A DNA stretch of 64,000 nt from the NCBI RefSeq assembly GCF_000276665.1, contig NW_004955463.1, forward strand, positions 13,185,337 to 13,249,336. The letters are read 5' to 3'. Positions 21,863 through 33,675 of this stretch are shown here, piece by piece (position 1 is the first letter of the stretch; each line of letters opens with the position of its first letter). The notes beneath the pieces were generated by a model. It saw only the letters and a program-made list of their open reading frames with translations. It was not told the DNA's origin and ran no database searches. The position numbers and the translations under genes are program-made. The stretch is from Chinchilla lanigera (lineage: Eukaryota > Chordata > Mammalia > Rodentia > Chinchillidae).

Positions 21863-21950
21863 CTTGAGAGCCTAGACAGTAAGGACAGAGTCATACTCAC
21901 TATTACATCCTCAGAGAACCCAGCAAGTTGAGTCATCCTTGTAGATCCTC
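21863..21950 (+). repeat. L2 3'-end fragment
   Basis: 'gagagcctagacagtaagga', 'cagagtcatactcactatta' and 'catcctcagagaacccagca' follow the forward L2 tail order. Confidence 0.45.
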
Positions 21951-22033
21951 AGTTGAATTAAAACCAAAAGGTATTTTTAGGCTTTGTTTTGGTTTATTTT
22001 TATAAGACTAAGAAATAAAATTAACAATGGGGT

Positions 22034-22381
22034 TGCTATGGTTTGGATAAGTGTCCCTCAAAGGGCTATGTATTGAAGGCGTGCTCCACAGTCCATGGTG
22101 CTATTGGGCAGAGGGAGAACAGTTAAGAGATAGAGCCAGTCACACAGAGATGTGCCTTTGAATGGGATATTGGGATGCTAGACTCTTCTCATCCTTCCTT
22201 TCATGGCCTGGTCGTGAGGTGAACAGTTTGCTCCCCACCATGATGTACTACCTTGCTTGTCCTCAAAGCAATGGGCTGACCAACCATGGACTGAAACCTC
22301 CAAAACTGTGAGCCAAAATAAACCTTTCCTTTTTTGAACTGATTATGTCAGGTATTTTGTTACAGTAACAGAAAGCTAGCA
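22034..22381 (+). repeat. MaLR-type solo LTR
   Basis: It begins 'tgctatggtttggataagtg', has 'gatgtgcctttgaatggga' in the middle, and ends 'accatggactgaaacctcc', 'gagccaaaataaacctttcc', 'tattttgttacagtaacag', 'aaagctagca'. TG...CA ends and the polyadenylation signal are kept. It is a good reference copy for the reverse copies at 2.2 and 3.1 kb. Confidence 0.85.
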
Positions 22382-23480
22382 TTGTTCAAGGGAACATCTT
22401 CCTGATGTTTTGTGTTCTCCTGGTGTATATGCATACAAGGAAGCTTATGTCAGCAAAGGCCCTTATCATTCCCCTTGCAAGACTCTCTCTCAGCTTCTGG
22501 GATGAGGCAAAAGAACTGACACCAGAGGGCCCCTTGCTGAGGGCAAATACAAGGAAGTTTGTCTGTGGAGTGTGAGGCATCTGCTGCAAAGCAGGCCCAG
22601 CAAGAATCAACAAAGGGGATAATGATACACTTTCCCAAGATGGCACTGGCCTAGAGATGTAGTCAGTCGAGTGACCAGGTGGCCCAGCCTCTGGCCCCTT
22701 AGTAACCCTCAGAGTAGCTGACTTTTGTGCACAGCTACATTTCCTGCCATCTCGGAGCCCAGGCAACAGTCCAGGCCCAGAAGCCCTTCTCTCCTCCCCA
22801 CGGATAACAAGTGGCCAGGCAGGGAAGGCAGAAGGGGGGAGGGGCTGTGTTCGTCAACAAATCAGGGCTGAATCTGCGTCATTTGTAGTCACATCAGAGA
22901 CTGAATTTGCTGGCTCAGCCTCTCAGAGGTGGCTCAGTTCACCCTGTCCACTACCCTCAAGGCACCTGTGTTTCCAGGGGGCTGCACATGGCACAGAGAG
23001 ACCAAGAGATGGATAGAACAATGCTTACATACATATTTGGCTTTTCTAGAAAAGTCACTGTTTGTAAAATTATAGAATTGTGAGGCTCATCAGCACTGAC
23101 AAGAGCATGTATTATAAGCTCTTTGTCTTATATATCAGAAAAATGAGACCTAGATATGCTTGTGATTTATTGTCTCCAGGGCATCCATCTGCTTAGTGGT
23201 GGAGAGTGAGCTATAGCCCAGGCCATTTGCTTTCCACATCAGCATTATTTCTAATGCAAGCTTCAAAAGATACTGAGTGTTGGTCATTAGCTCTGACTCA
23301 ATATAAGAAAGAAAATACGTTATTTCTAAATGGACAATGATTAAAATGATAAACACATCCAAATGCTGCTCTCTATTTTGCCTCTTACTTCTCAAAATCA
23401 TACTGGACAGACAGGTTAGTTTCTTCCCAGGAGAGAAAAGTTAAATTTTAGAAAACATTCAATCCTTACAAACACTCAAA
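22382..23480. other. Unique non-coding sequence
   Basis: No gene supported. A 126-codon reverse open frame (22386-22766) lacks any domain. A weak reverse MIR trace may exist near 23095-23160 ('cagaaaaatgagacctag'). Confidence 0.45.
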
Positions 23481-23489
23481 AAGCAGATA

Positions 23490-23630
23490 CCAAGACCTCT
23501 TCTTTCATAAAAGAGCAAATGAATTCTTAAAAACATGAAGGAACTAGCCCAAGAAGCAAAGCTTACAGATGGCAGAACCAGAGCTCCTGATTTCCAGGCC
23601 AGTGTTTTTCCACTCTTCTGCGGTGTCACT
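23490..23630 (-). repeat. MIR SINE fragment
   Basis: 'gaaggaactagcccaagaag', 'ttacagatggcagaaccaga', 'gctcctgatttccaggccag' and 'ttttccactcttctgc' match reverse MIR order. Confidence 0.6.
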
Positions 23631-24079
23631 CTGTCTTTGGGATTTTTGACTTTCTGGGGCCAAGACAAGGCAAAAAGGCACATTAGGGCTACATGATCAA
23701 GGTAATTCCCAAGGGTCCTGCTCTGCTCACCCAATGGTCAGTCCCCTCTGTTCTCAGAGGTGTCCACCCTCCAGTGTGTGTGAATTATCCTGGAGCTTTA
23801 GGTAGAGGTAAGGAATACACAGAGGGAGAGCACAGAGGGCTTGCTTCTGGCCACCCCCAAGTTTCACCCAGAGGCACAGAACAGAATGGTCTGTCCTCCA
23901 TGCTCATTTGTAATGTAGCCCCTCCCTCCCTTAGCAGGATGCGATGAGGACAGATGAGGTAATATACCTGAAGTGTGTTGAGAGCTTTCTAAGTGCTACA
24001 TAAATATAACTATGGAGATGCTGATATGATAACAGTAATAACTGTGGTGATGATGGGGCTACATCCATGGTCATAATTT
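23631..24079. other. Unique sequence with possible MIR trace
   Basis: A forward MIR-like end may be present near 23945-24030 ('tgttgagagctttctaagtg', 'ctacataaatataac'). No gene. Confidence 0.4.
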
Positions 24080-25469
24080 AAGGGAATATTTAAAATGAGA
24101 AAACCCCAATGAACTCAATCCACTGAACTTTATTTAGAAGACAGGATGCTAATAAAAATGTTATGGGTATGTGAACTCTTGGGAAATAATTATTATTTTC
24201 TTCTATTAAAAGGCTCATGAGATCCACTTCCAAAGTATAGTTCAGTTATTTGTGGGCTCTTTTCTACTCAAAGCAACAAGTTCTCCATTTACAAAGCAGC
24301 AGGTACTGCTGCCCTTCTATGCTGCAGCCCTGGATTTTGGAGAAGCAAATTACCTGTATTTCTATACCCACTGTCAGATATTTCTATTTATTGAGGGTGC
24401 TGGCACAAATAAGGAATCTGTCTTTAATATTCTTCTTGATCCTCCTTTTATCACCCATCCTCATTAAAAGCTGCTGTGTAGCTTGAGTTTAGAATCATTG
24501 ATGAGTAAATCTTAAGTTTGTGCTACCTTTCTCAGAGTTGAGTAAGGTTTCAACCCAAAGCTAAATAAATCCCCACAAGTATAGAGGCAGCATGGAGTGT
24601 ACGTGGAGTACCCACTGCAGAAGAATGCAGTCCTTCCTCTAAGTGTCTGATACCTGACTGTTCCATTACCCTGTTAGGGACATGGAGATGGGGAGATGAA
24701 ATAGCCAGACTAGGGAGAAACTACAGTGGTAGGGAAAGATGTAGTAAATGGAAGCAACTCACAACGGGACAGGGAAAATGAGGAACCTGGTCAAGGGTGG
24801 ACAGAATCCTATTCCAGGCCCAAGTAGCAGTTAGACCACCATTATCCTATTCTTCAGCTTTTCAATGGACTAGAAGTAGGGAGAAAACTACTTGAATTAA
24901 ATTTCAACCTTGGCATTTTGAGAAACCCCTAACTATGAGCACCACCAGGAAAAAAAAAAAAAAAAGATAACCATCAACTTGCTTGTAAACATCTCCTAAA
25001 GACATCATGGAGAAGTGGACTCAGTAGGGGACTGAGACTGGCTGCAGAAGAAAACTCATTCCCATTATTTTTCTCAAAATATGAAATTTGCACTGAAAAA
25101 GACTGGACAAGGGGGCCATGTGGCACAACACCGGGCTGCTCTCGTCTGGGTGTGGAACATCTGTGCACTGGCATTTACATGCCTGTGGGCTGCAGACATC
25201 CTGGTTGGTCCCAGCATGAACACAAGGCAGTTTCCTGTAACACAGGAGACTAAAACCATGACAGGTAAACCTTAGGATTGCCATCCATGCTCTGGTGCAA
25301 CCGGAATTGCCATCTCCTGGGATTCATAGGAAGAACTAGTTTTCAGTATCTCCTTCAGTATAGTTTTCAGTTACTACACTTATCTGGCTCAAAAGTTAGT
25401 GAAAATTTGTCACCATTTTTATTGATTCTCAGAAAGGAAAAAATCTTGCTATTGAGAGTCATAGGCCAC
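24080..25469. other. Unique non-coding sequence
   Basis: No named repeat or gene was recognised. An A-run of about 15 lies at 24951-24965 without a SINE body upstream. Overlapping open frames near 25.0-25.3 kb on both strands are mutual shadows. Confidence 0.45.
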
Positions 25470-26310
25470 TACAGTAGTCCATTTTATGTTGCCATAATAG
25501 AATATTCAATGCTAAGCACTTTATAAAGGAAAGAAGTTTATCTGGCATGATTCTGGTGGCTGCAAAATCCCAATAGCATAGCACCATGTCTGGTGAGGGC
25601 TCCTGGCAGCAATGCAATATGGTGAATAAGTAGACAGGAAACCATCCAAGTGTGGAAGGGACATACATTCAAGCAAGGAAGCAAAGTATCAGACAGAAGC
25701 CAGAGTTGCTCTTTTATGACAACACATTCTTGTGGAAACTAACACAGTCTTGCAAGACCACATTAGTGCCTTCAGAGGATGGAGCTCCCATGATCAAATC
25801 ATCCTCCACGAAGCCAAGCTTCTTATAAATCTACCACTTGTCAATACCGTTACACTGGGGACCAAGCTTCCAGCACCTTGTTATGGCCTGGACCTTCAAT
25901 GTCCCCCAAAGACCGATGTGCTAAAGACATGGTTGCCAGCCCTTGGTGCCACTTGGAAGTGAAGGAAGCTTTAGGAGGTGAGACCTAGTAAAAAGAAGTT
26001 AGAATATCTGGGAAGTACCTTGAAGGAACACTGGAACCCTCATCCCACATTTTCCTCTCTCTTTTTGTTTCCTGGCCACTATGAGGTAGACAGAGCTCCT
26101 CCAACACACGAAATTTCCATTATGTACTGTGCACCACTGACACAAAACAATGGGGCCAAGCAACCATGGACTGAAACTTCCAAAGCCATAAGCCACAAAA
26201 TAAATCTTTTCTTTTAAGGTGATTTCTTCAAGTACTTTGTCACAGCAAAACTGACTAACATACACGTGCATCTTTGAGGGACATACGCAAACTATATCTG
26301 AACCACAGCA
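25470..26310 (-). repeat. MaLR-like LTR (outer, split)
   Basis: The left part starts 'acagtagtccattttatgtt' and runs to 'accaagcttccagcacc' at 25877. The continuation 'gtgcatctttgagggacata' to 'ctgaaccacagca' resumes after 26260. In related intact copies these two phrases are adjacent, so the forward LTR between them was inserted later. Boundaries are within a few bases. Confidence 0.7.
25879..26260 (+). repeat. MaLR-type LTR nested in an older LTR
   Basis: It begins 'tgttatggcctggaccttca', continues 'tgtcccccaaagaccgatgt', and ends 'accatggactgaaacttcc', 'cacaaaataaatcttttct', 'actttgtcacagcaaaactg', 'actaaca'. TG...CA ends are kept. The flanks (cacct on the left, tacac on the right) are not a clean 5-bp duplication, which fits age or small end deletions. 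Confidence 0.8.
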
Positions 26311-26950
26311 GCCACTTCCTACCCTTCTAAATTGAACATTCCAAAGTGAATTCAGCACAAAAGTACGTCTCCCTTTAATAAAGGGACTTATGAAACATGT
26401 ATGTACTCCTCTATTACTTTAGACATTGAACACTTATGCTGAGACATTTCAGGCCATAGCATTCCTGGGGAAGCTGTGTCTACCCCTCTCTGCTCTTAAC
26501 TGATGAAGAGTTTTAAGAAGTACAGCTAGGTTGAGTTCCCTCCTGGCTAGCCACTCTTTAGCTAATGGACTCAGTTTTGTTATACATAGAATGAAGTTTT
26601 TAAATTTTCAAATCTCAACATATTCCATTCGAGACGTACTTCTAGAGCTTTATCCCCAGAAGGCTTCAAGGACAGAAAAGGCACACTTCATTTAGAATGA
26701 CTGAGCCAGAATATGCATATTGCAGGAAGAATAAAAGCCCTCAATTCCAAAAGGCTCTTAACCTTGCTAATTTATAGTGTTTCTCTTGCCCTCTGCCAGA
26801 CTTTCTCTACCTAAAACTGTGCAATGATCAGTAGCTCCATTTTCTTCCCTTTTTCCTGGTCTCATCATCATCTAAATAATGTTTCCTGCATCCACTCTCA
26901 CCCCATCCCAATAAGATATTAGGATTTGCCTCCAGAAAAAAAATGAGGCA
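26311..26950. other. Unique non-coding sequence
   Basis: No gene or named repeat was recognised. Confidence 0.4.
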
Positions 26951-26953
26951 ATT

Positions 26954-27003
26954 CCCTCTCTTCTGTCTCTGTCTCTCTCACTCTCTCACTCTCTCGCTCT
27001 CTC
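26954..27003 (+). repeat. (TC)n-rich simple repeat
   Basis: Pyrimidine-only run of ct/tc with interspersed ctcact and ctcgct is visible directly. Confidence 0.9.
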
Positions 27004-27888
27004 ATCACAGAAATCAAATTCTTTTCAAAGACAGCAACATGCAGGCACTACCACCCCCTGTCCTGCAGGGAGGGCCCTGTTACCCTTCAGTGCATGTAAG
27101 GCTGACATGCAGTGAGAGAGACAGGGAGTCATTGACCACACCAGCTTCAAGTTTCACTAGAAACTTAGCCTTTGGAGCTGATCATCAAAGAGAAAGCTTC
27201 CATCCTCCACATGTGTTGAGCAAAGGATGCTTGCATTTGGAAAATGCTGCTTAAATGCACAATACTTCAACATGACCGTGGGAGATGTTCTGCATTTCCC
27301 CAGCACTTGGTACTTTGCTAAATGCAATCCCTAGTCTAAAAACACATGAACCCAAATCCAAAGCCACTTCATCTTCATTCAGTAGACATATACCAGAATG
27401 CCAATTTGGCCTTTGACTAAAGGAAGGGAAGTTAGGATCAAAATGTGGACCATGACCAGTTTGTCATTCATAGCTAGTGTTCAGTCACCTCGGGCCTTCA
27501 CTGAGATTCTGACTGCACTCTGGGCTGTTCAGATCACTCTCAAGAGAAGCTGTGAGTATCTGACCCAATATGCAAAACTCAGAAACACTGGCTAAAGGGG
27601 GAGGGGCTTAAAATGCTGACTAATATTTACATTCACTAGAAATTGCTGGGTAGTTGGCTTGCACAAGGGAAGTTCAATTTCACTTCTATGCCTCACAGAT
27701 TAATGCTATTATGATTTATTCCTGAGACATAATATTTTATGTATGACATGTGTGATGTGCTGAAATATTTTTGTTGGGTGGCACATCCAGAAAGCTTAAT
27801 TATTTTCAATATGGCTCTTGAACCACAGATACTTTGTACCCAGCCTTGTCCACAAAGAATATATCTAGACATTTCCATTGTTCACAAT
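27004..27888. other. Unique non-coding sequence
   Basis: No gene or named repeat was recognised. A 103-codon forward open frame (26943-27254) begins in the TC repeat and shows no domain. Confidence 0.45.
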
Positions 27889-27962
27889 AAGGAGAGAGAA
27901 AGAGAGAAACAGACAGACAGACAGACACAATCACAGACACAGATAGAGAGACAGAGACAGAA
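27889..27962 (+). repeat. (GA)/(GACA)n purine-rich simple repeat
   Basis: gagagaaagagagaaa leads into acagacagacagacaga and gatagagagacagagacaga. The open frames over it (RERERE/TDRQT patterns) are repeat translations. Confidence 0.9.
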
Positions 27963-28639
27963 ATGGGGATGAGGAAAACACAAAGTTTTTCAAAAAAACT
28001 TTTGTTCATTTATTCAAAATTCTCACTGGGATTGAGCTATCTACAGACAATTTGGCCTAAGAAAAACCTTTCCATATGGTTTTATTGTCCTGGTATTGGA
28101 CAGCAGAATTAGTTTTTTAAAAAATGCATCTCCTATACATTACTTCATCAAAACACACTTAGAAGTTAAATATCTTTATTTACTCCATCACTTCCCCATG
28201 TACATTCCCACTCCCATGCAAGGCAGACCTCATTTTTTCCCAGGAGAAGAAAGGCAGAGTAAAAAGGCTGACAAAAACAAAACAAGAATTCTTCACTTTC
28301 AAGTTATAGGAGTGATCTCTGCAATATAAAATTTTCCCCAAATAATTTTTACTTTCCTGGATTTACCATGCTACTGACTTTAGAATGCAACTCCTACCTG
28401 AGATATGACCCAGATGTGTCTCCAGAATGTGTAACCACTTATAAACTAGCTCAGATGGAAAGCCTCAGTGCAGATCCCTACCCCTCACTGCTACTCACGT
28501 CCCTTCTCCTCCAAAATCTAGCTGGCAGACCTCATAGGAGCTTCTCAGCTTAGTTCCCTTGACCATTCACACTGCCCACTTGATTGGCTTGCGAGGTACG
28601 GAGGGGATGAGCAAAGCACAGTTCCCGGTGTGTCTGGGT
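27963..28639. other. Unique non-coding sequence
   Basis: No gene or named repeat was recognised. Confidence 0.4.
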
Positions 28640-28897
28640 GAGTCATGGAAGTATATCTCAGACACCACATCTGACCCCTGGCCCCTTCCTCTCTGGTGCT
28701 GCTCCCCTGCTCTGCTTTCCAGCTGCCGTGACCTGGGCAACTCACCTCCACCACACACTTCTGCCATGCTGTTCCTGCCTTAGAGCCAGCCAACCATGGA
28801 CAGAATCCCCTGAAACTGCAAGCCAAACTAAACCTCTCCTCTTCTAGATTATGGGTGTCAGGTATTGTGTCTCGGTGATGGAAAGCTGGCTAATACA
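28640..28897 (+). repeat. MaLR-type LTR, 5' part unclear
   Basis: The 3' part is clear: 'tctgccatgctgttcctgcc', 'caaccatggacagaatcccc', 'caagccaaactaaacctctc', 'gtcaggtattgtgtctcgg', 'gaaagctggctaataca'. The start is diverged; it may reach back to about 28565. Confidence 0.65.
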
Positions 28898-29689
28898 CTC
28901 CTTAAACATAAACAGAGGTCACTTTAAATATTTACACCCAACACTAGTCATGCCTTTAGGGACACATGGCTCCTGTGCAAGGTGTCTTTGCACACTTTCC
29001 ATTTTCCCTGTTTCTCTCTGGCTAACACAACTCTGGTTCTGCTTTTTAATCTCTCCCTAAATACCTCTACCCACAGAATAAGCAAACACTTTGTGGCCCA
29101 AGAAGCTCCTCTGTCTGGGTAGCAAATATATCACTGTTCAGCTGAAAGTCATGTCACTCCCATGTCCTCCCATGTTCTCCACATACCATATGCCTGTTGG
29201 GATATCTTACACCTCAGTCTTTCCCTCTGCCAAGTGGGTTGCAAGGCGTGGATACCATTTGCCAGGAAACCTGGGGAGATCAATCATAATGTCAAAGAAT
29301 GCCATTAAACCAGAGGGAGACCCAGAAAGGAGCAAGAGCTCACTCAAGTCACTAAGCCATCAGGGCAGGACGAGGAGCCACCGTTCACCTCCACCCCCAG
29401 ACCCCAAAGCTCCTTCCTCCTCACAAAATCTCCATACACAAGGGTCCCCTAGTCCACCCCCAGCTGGCCAAGAGTCCAGGCAGTAGGCAAAGCCCCCATG
29501 GGAAGAGGGGGGCACTTTTAATCCTTGGTCAGAGGCCTCCAGCCACCTGGAAGCTGGGCTCTGACACCCCCACACACACTCCCACCCCACACCCCGCATC
29601 TGGGTAACAGCCTCCACTCAGCATGTGTAACTCAGCCACATGACACCGAAATGCTAAGTGAAGAGCAATTAACTTTTGCTTCTGAAAAC
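28898..29689. other. Unique non-coding sequence, C-rich
   Basis: No gene recognised. The 131-codon forward frame at 29091-29486 ends in a Pro/Ser-rich stretch dictated by C-rich DNA (cctccacccccagacccc) and lacks a domain. Confidence 0.45.
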
Positions 29690-30240
29690 CCACTTTAGCT
29701 TTCCATAACTCTTTGGGGGCCATTTCAACTAAGCCAAACCTCCCGCACATTCTCCCTCAGCAATAAATTACCTTCCTGGCTTTAATTAGCTGCTGGAGTG
29801 CAAAGCGGGCTGGGTGCTGACGTGGCAGCTTTCCCCACAGGTCCCATTCTGTCAGACTCCAGGAGAATGGCAGCTGCAGGAAGTGCGGGCCACCTCAGCA
29901 GGGACATGGCGGCCACAGGCGCCTCACCTGCCCACAGGTGGGAGGGGCTCAAAACCCGAGCCTCCTGGGGTCCGAGTCTAATTATGAAGCCAGTCAGAGG
30001 CGCTCTGGCCTTGACCGGCACCCACCTGGCCCTTGCTGATGTGGCCCAGGCCAGCTGCTTCTCTCCCTGCAGACCTTCCTTCCTTCACAGGGCCCCCGCA
30101 CGTGTGCAGGCATGCACCAGCCCCCAGGTAGCCAATATCTTTATCTCCTTTATTCTTGCTAAGGGAGAAATTACTGACAGAGCTTAACATATAAGACCTC
30201 CCAGGAGACACTGCTGTATAATTGTGAACTAAGCTTGAAT
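29690..30240. promoter_or_regulatory. Candidate conserved non-coding element with paired E-boxes
   Basis: A repeat-free block begins 'gctttaattagctgctggag' with a TAATTA homeodomain core, continues into CpG-richer DNA, and has inverted E-boxes CACCTG/CAGGTG at 29925-29940. Near 30142 'tctttatctcctttattc' holds a GATA-type core. A 129-codon forward frame (29798-30187) crosses it but shows no domain. The regulatory role is inferred. Confidence 0.35.
29925..29940. promoter_or_regulatory. Inverted E2-box pair
   Basis: cacctg and caggtg are separated by 4 nt (ccca). CACCTG is the core bound by ZEB/SNAI-type zinc fingers and several bHLH factors; ZEB proteins favour paired sites. Binding here is untested. 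Confidence 0.4.
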
Positions 30241-30869
30241 CAAAATGAGTAAATCTCTAAGAATGTGATTTTAGTCACATCTTCTAGGCCAAAATAGTAT
30301 TCACTGGAAAAGAAAGGAGTAATAAGGCACCCTGGGAATCCCCAGCATCACTCTGAACCCCAGATTAGGATAGGCAGCATACAGTTCTATCTCTAACTAG
30401 AGTGTGACTGTCAGTAAATCCCTCTGTGGTTCCACGCCTGCATGAAAGGTGGGTAAATACCCCAGAGTTCCCTGGGGCTTGGCCACACTCTGAGTCATAC
30501 AAGAGCATGTGTGTGCATGCATGTGTGGAAACAGGAAGTTGCATTCTATACCAGGTGGCAGTGCATCCTCCTGCTTGTGCTTTCTCAGAGTCTGCACCGT
30601 CGAAGCAATGGCAGCATCCACAGAGGCCTGAGTTTCCGCTGGGTGGCCCCTGCCTGTCCCTTGAGGATCCCTGGAAAGGACAAGGCCACTCCTCAGCCCA
30701 GTGGAAGAGCCTATGCTGAGGGCTTCTCCTTTGGGCCCCAGCTTACACCTCCTCTGACAATCCATGACCTTCCAGAGCCCAGTTATGGACTGCTTTCTTC
30801 CACCCTTTCTTTCTTGAAGAAAAAAGAAAAAAAAACTTTTTTAAATAAAATATTTCAAACACAGGCCCA
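30241..30869. other. Unique non-coding sequence
   Basis: No gene supported. Overlapping open frames of 97-145 codons on both strands at 30.4-30.95 kb lack domains. A short alternating purine-pyrimidine run (atgtgtgtgcatgcatgtgt) lies at 30507-30526. Confidence 0.45.
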
Positions 30870-31120
30870 CTGCCAGGCCGCCTGTCACAGGCCGGTGACA
30901 GGCTGGGGCTCTCCACACCCATCCCTCTGCTTGAGGGTGTCGGGCTGAGCAGGGCACTCATGCTGGAGCCCCTGCAAGTCTCCACGCAATTTCCCTCCTG
31001 CCGCCCCAATTAACAGGCTGCCTGTCAGCCAGGCAGGGCTGGTGGCGGGCAGGTACTGAGCTGTCACTGCGCCAGACGGGGCTGCGCCAACACCCACCTC
31101 GGCTGCCCTGCCTGCAGGCA
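30870..31120. repeat. Cluster of short CCTG-type palindromes
   Basis: Three perfect inverted repeats are visible: gcctgtcac/gtgacaggc (30880-30903, 6-nt spacer), ctgcctg/caggcag (31018-31036, 5-nt spacer), and the 12-bp palindrome tgcctgcaggca (31109-31120). The first holds two TGACAG words, the core read by TALE homeodomain factors (MEIS, TGIF). No gene is here; a 203-codon reverse frame is driven by the neighbouring CA tract. Confidence 0.55.
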
Positions 31121-31168
31121 CACACACACACATACACACACACACACGCACGTGCACACACACACACC
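31118..31168. repeat. (CA)n microsatellite, interrupted
   Basis: CA dinucleotides with 'cat', 'gca' and 'cgtg' interruptions. On the reverse strand it gives a false Cys/Val-rich peptide. Confidence 0.95.
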
Positions 31169-33669
31169 GTCTGCCTCTCACCAGCCTGTCACACACCCTG
31201 CTCGGTGAGGATGAGGAGCGTGTGGTTCCCCCGGAGGGCTGGGGAGGTGGTGCAAGCAAGGCCTCGGTTGCCCCTCTCTGCATGGCCTGGGATGGCCCAA
31301 TATCAGAGGTCCAGCTATCCCATCCCATCACTTGGACACTGGTGATCTCAAAAGGGTTTGTAGTGAGGAGCCCAGAGAGGGGCAGGATCTCCCAGAAGGT
31401 CTGTGACACAGTCTTTGTGTCGGTTCTTTCGGAACCAAGAAGTGGACAACCCATGTCTGTTCCTGTGGAGAAATGTGACAGGACCTTCTGAGTCAAACCC
31501 TTGTAGCATTTCCTGTCCCAGCCAACCCTCCCCTACAGCCTGCTTTCCCTCCTGGCTGAGATTCCAGGAGGCCTTACAGCTCTACCTCCTGCCCTAGTAT
31601 GTCCCCGTACATTGCGATTTCTGGCTCCAATTCCACAGGTAAAACCCTTGGCCTCCCCCCAGTCACAGGGACTGCATTCACACAGCCAGGCCTCCTACAA
31701 AAACCAATCCCTCCAATGCTGACATGATCCACCTCAACCTACTCCATGATCTGAGGGGGAAATCCTTCCCTCACCAGTTTTCCTGGTGTTCTAGGGAACA
31801 CCAGTCTCTAAGAGGCTCCCTCTCTTCCTCTCTGAATAGATGAATGAGATCCACCCACCCATGCTCCTCCAAAACAAGGTGATGCCCTCTACACAGACTG
31901 CTGTGTGGGCCACACCTTTCAGAGTAGGGTAGCATGCTGGCCCTGATTGTTCCCTGCCGTCCAAGGTGGAAAGCAATACTCATGTGTGATGATGTTGACC
32001 TGCTACCTTCAGGAAAACATCTCTGCCCTTAACTTCTCTTTACACCAGTCGAGCAGGAAGTCTACTCTCTGTGGCACAAATTCATGGCTTTGACCATATG
32101 GGTAGCAAGCTGGGTGGGAGCATGTGTACTTATCCTAGAAATCATTCAGGATGCCTCAGAGTCAGTGTGAGACGGGGAGAAGAAAAAGTGGACCATGCTG
32201 GCAAAGGAAGGGAGGAAGGAGAAGACTGAAAATGAAGGTAGATTCAAGAACTAGAGGGAAGAAACTTCCCACATGGGTCTTCCTGCTCCTAGTGTTGAGG
32301 GTGAGTTTGCCCACTATAAGTACTCCACAAACATTGATTGGCTAAATGAAAGAGGAATGGGGTCAGATTATTTGATGGCTCTCCTACACTGTTCAGTACA
32401 AGGAAGACTTAGTATTTGTCCCCAGTGACCTCAGTTCAACTACTATCACCCTCTACATTGCCCCTCTACATGAGGGAAGAAAGAGCTTACAGGAAAGAAA
32501 GCAAGAATAGAGAATAGTGAGTAAACTCACATGGACCACTCCCAGCAACACCCTCCTTCCTACCATGTTAACCAGGGATGCCAGCAGGTACGGCAATGGC
32601 CAAGTAGCTCTAGGAAGCCATCGTATGGTTAAAATTTACAAAATTGGTTCTAGGAGAGAAGGAAAGGAAGAAGAAAAGGAGAAATGATGCACTCCAAACT
32701 AAAGGTACAGAAGAACTTACAAACCATACAACCTTCCACTCGCATGTGACAGCATCCCCCACCCCTTGTAAAGGAGAATATAAAGTTATGGAGATGCAGA
32801 TGGATAGAACCTAAATGCCAGCATATAGGGAAAAACAAATTTGTTCATTATAATCCAATTTGTGCTTATACTGTGAAAGGTAATTTTTTGCCTCAAAGAG
32901 ATGCCCGTCCCTTATGAAAGCCACTTAGACTCTGAAGAAGTGCTCAAGGGTCTGAAATTTGAATTTCACACATGCTTTGTACACTTGATAGTGCTGACAC
33001 CAACGTTCAAGCCATGGGAGTCTTCACTCTTTCACAACAGATCTACAGATAGGGCCCAGATAACACATTTGTTAATTTCTTCTCTGGATTTGTGTGTGGA
33101 AGTGTGTGCATAACACATGCAGAAGGCGATATCATTTTTCCAATGGAGTTTCAGTAAAAATAAAAAGACGCAGGCCAAGATGGAGAAGAGAGCATTCCAC
33201 CTCATCTCTCTACTGTCCGAGGCTTGCTGAAGCCCAGCCAACCAGCAGTAGGAGCCATGCCTTCACTTTCATCACAAAACCACACCCACACGTGGCTTAG
33301 AAACCAGGTTCCTCGCCCAGTGCTAGGCCCTGGCCTTTGCTCCAGGCCAGGCAGGACAGGAGTCAGAAGCTAGAGATCAGAGGTTATCACTCTTTTTCCC
33401 CAGTCTTCAGCGGGACCCTGATTCTGAGTTGCCTTCCCCGTTCTTATTTCTTACTCTGGGATTCAGGCTGAACCAGAGAAAAATTGAATTCCTGACTCAA
33501 CATACCAGGTGCTCAGTGAAAGAACACTGAGTGGTACTGGTGCCATGGAATGGAGTACAGTGGTCTTAAATAGGCGGAAGATAGTTTAGAAAAACCCCAC
33601 TGCCGTCCAAAGGGATATTTCTTTCCCTCAAGCTGCACCACTGGAAGAAGATGGACTGCCATGGAGTCT
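31169..33669. other. Unique non-coding sequence
   Basis: About 2.5 kb without a supported gene. Open frames of 60-90 codons occur on both strands with no domain. Purine-rich pieces occur near 32170-32290 and 32650-32690. No young repeat was recognised. Confidence 0.45.
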
Positions 33670-33675
33670 AAGGCA

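Noticed and set aside
24951..24965. Poly-A run as the tail of a processed pseudogene
   Set aside because: No recognisable gene body or matching target duplication was seen upstream.
29798..30187. 129-codon forward frame in a CpG-richer block
   Set aside because: Ala-rich translation without a domain; CpG density is too low and local for a clear promoter island.
30885..31496. 203-codon reverse open frame
   Set aside because: It spans a CA microsatellite read as Cys/Val repeats and shows no domain or exon-like boundary.
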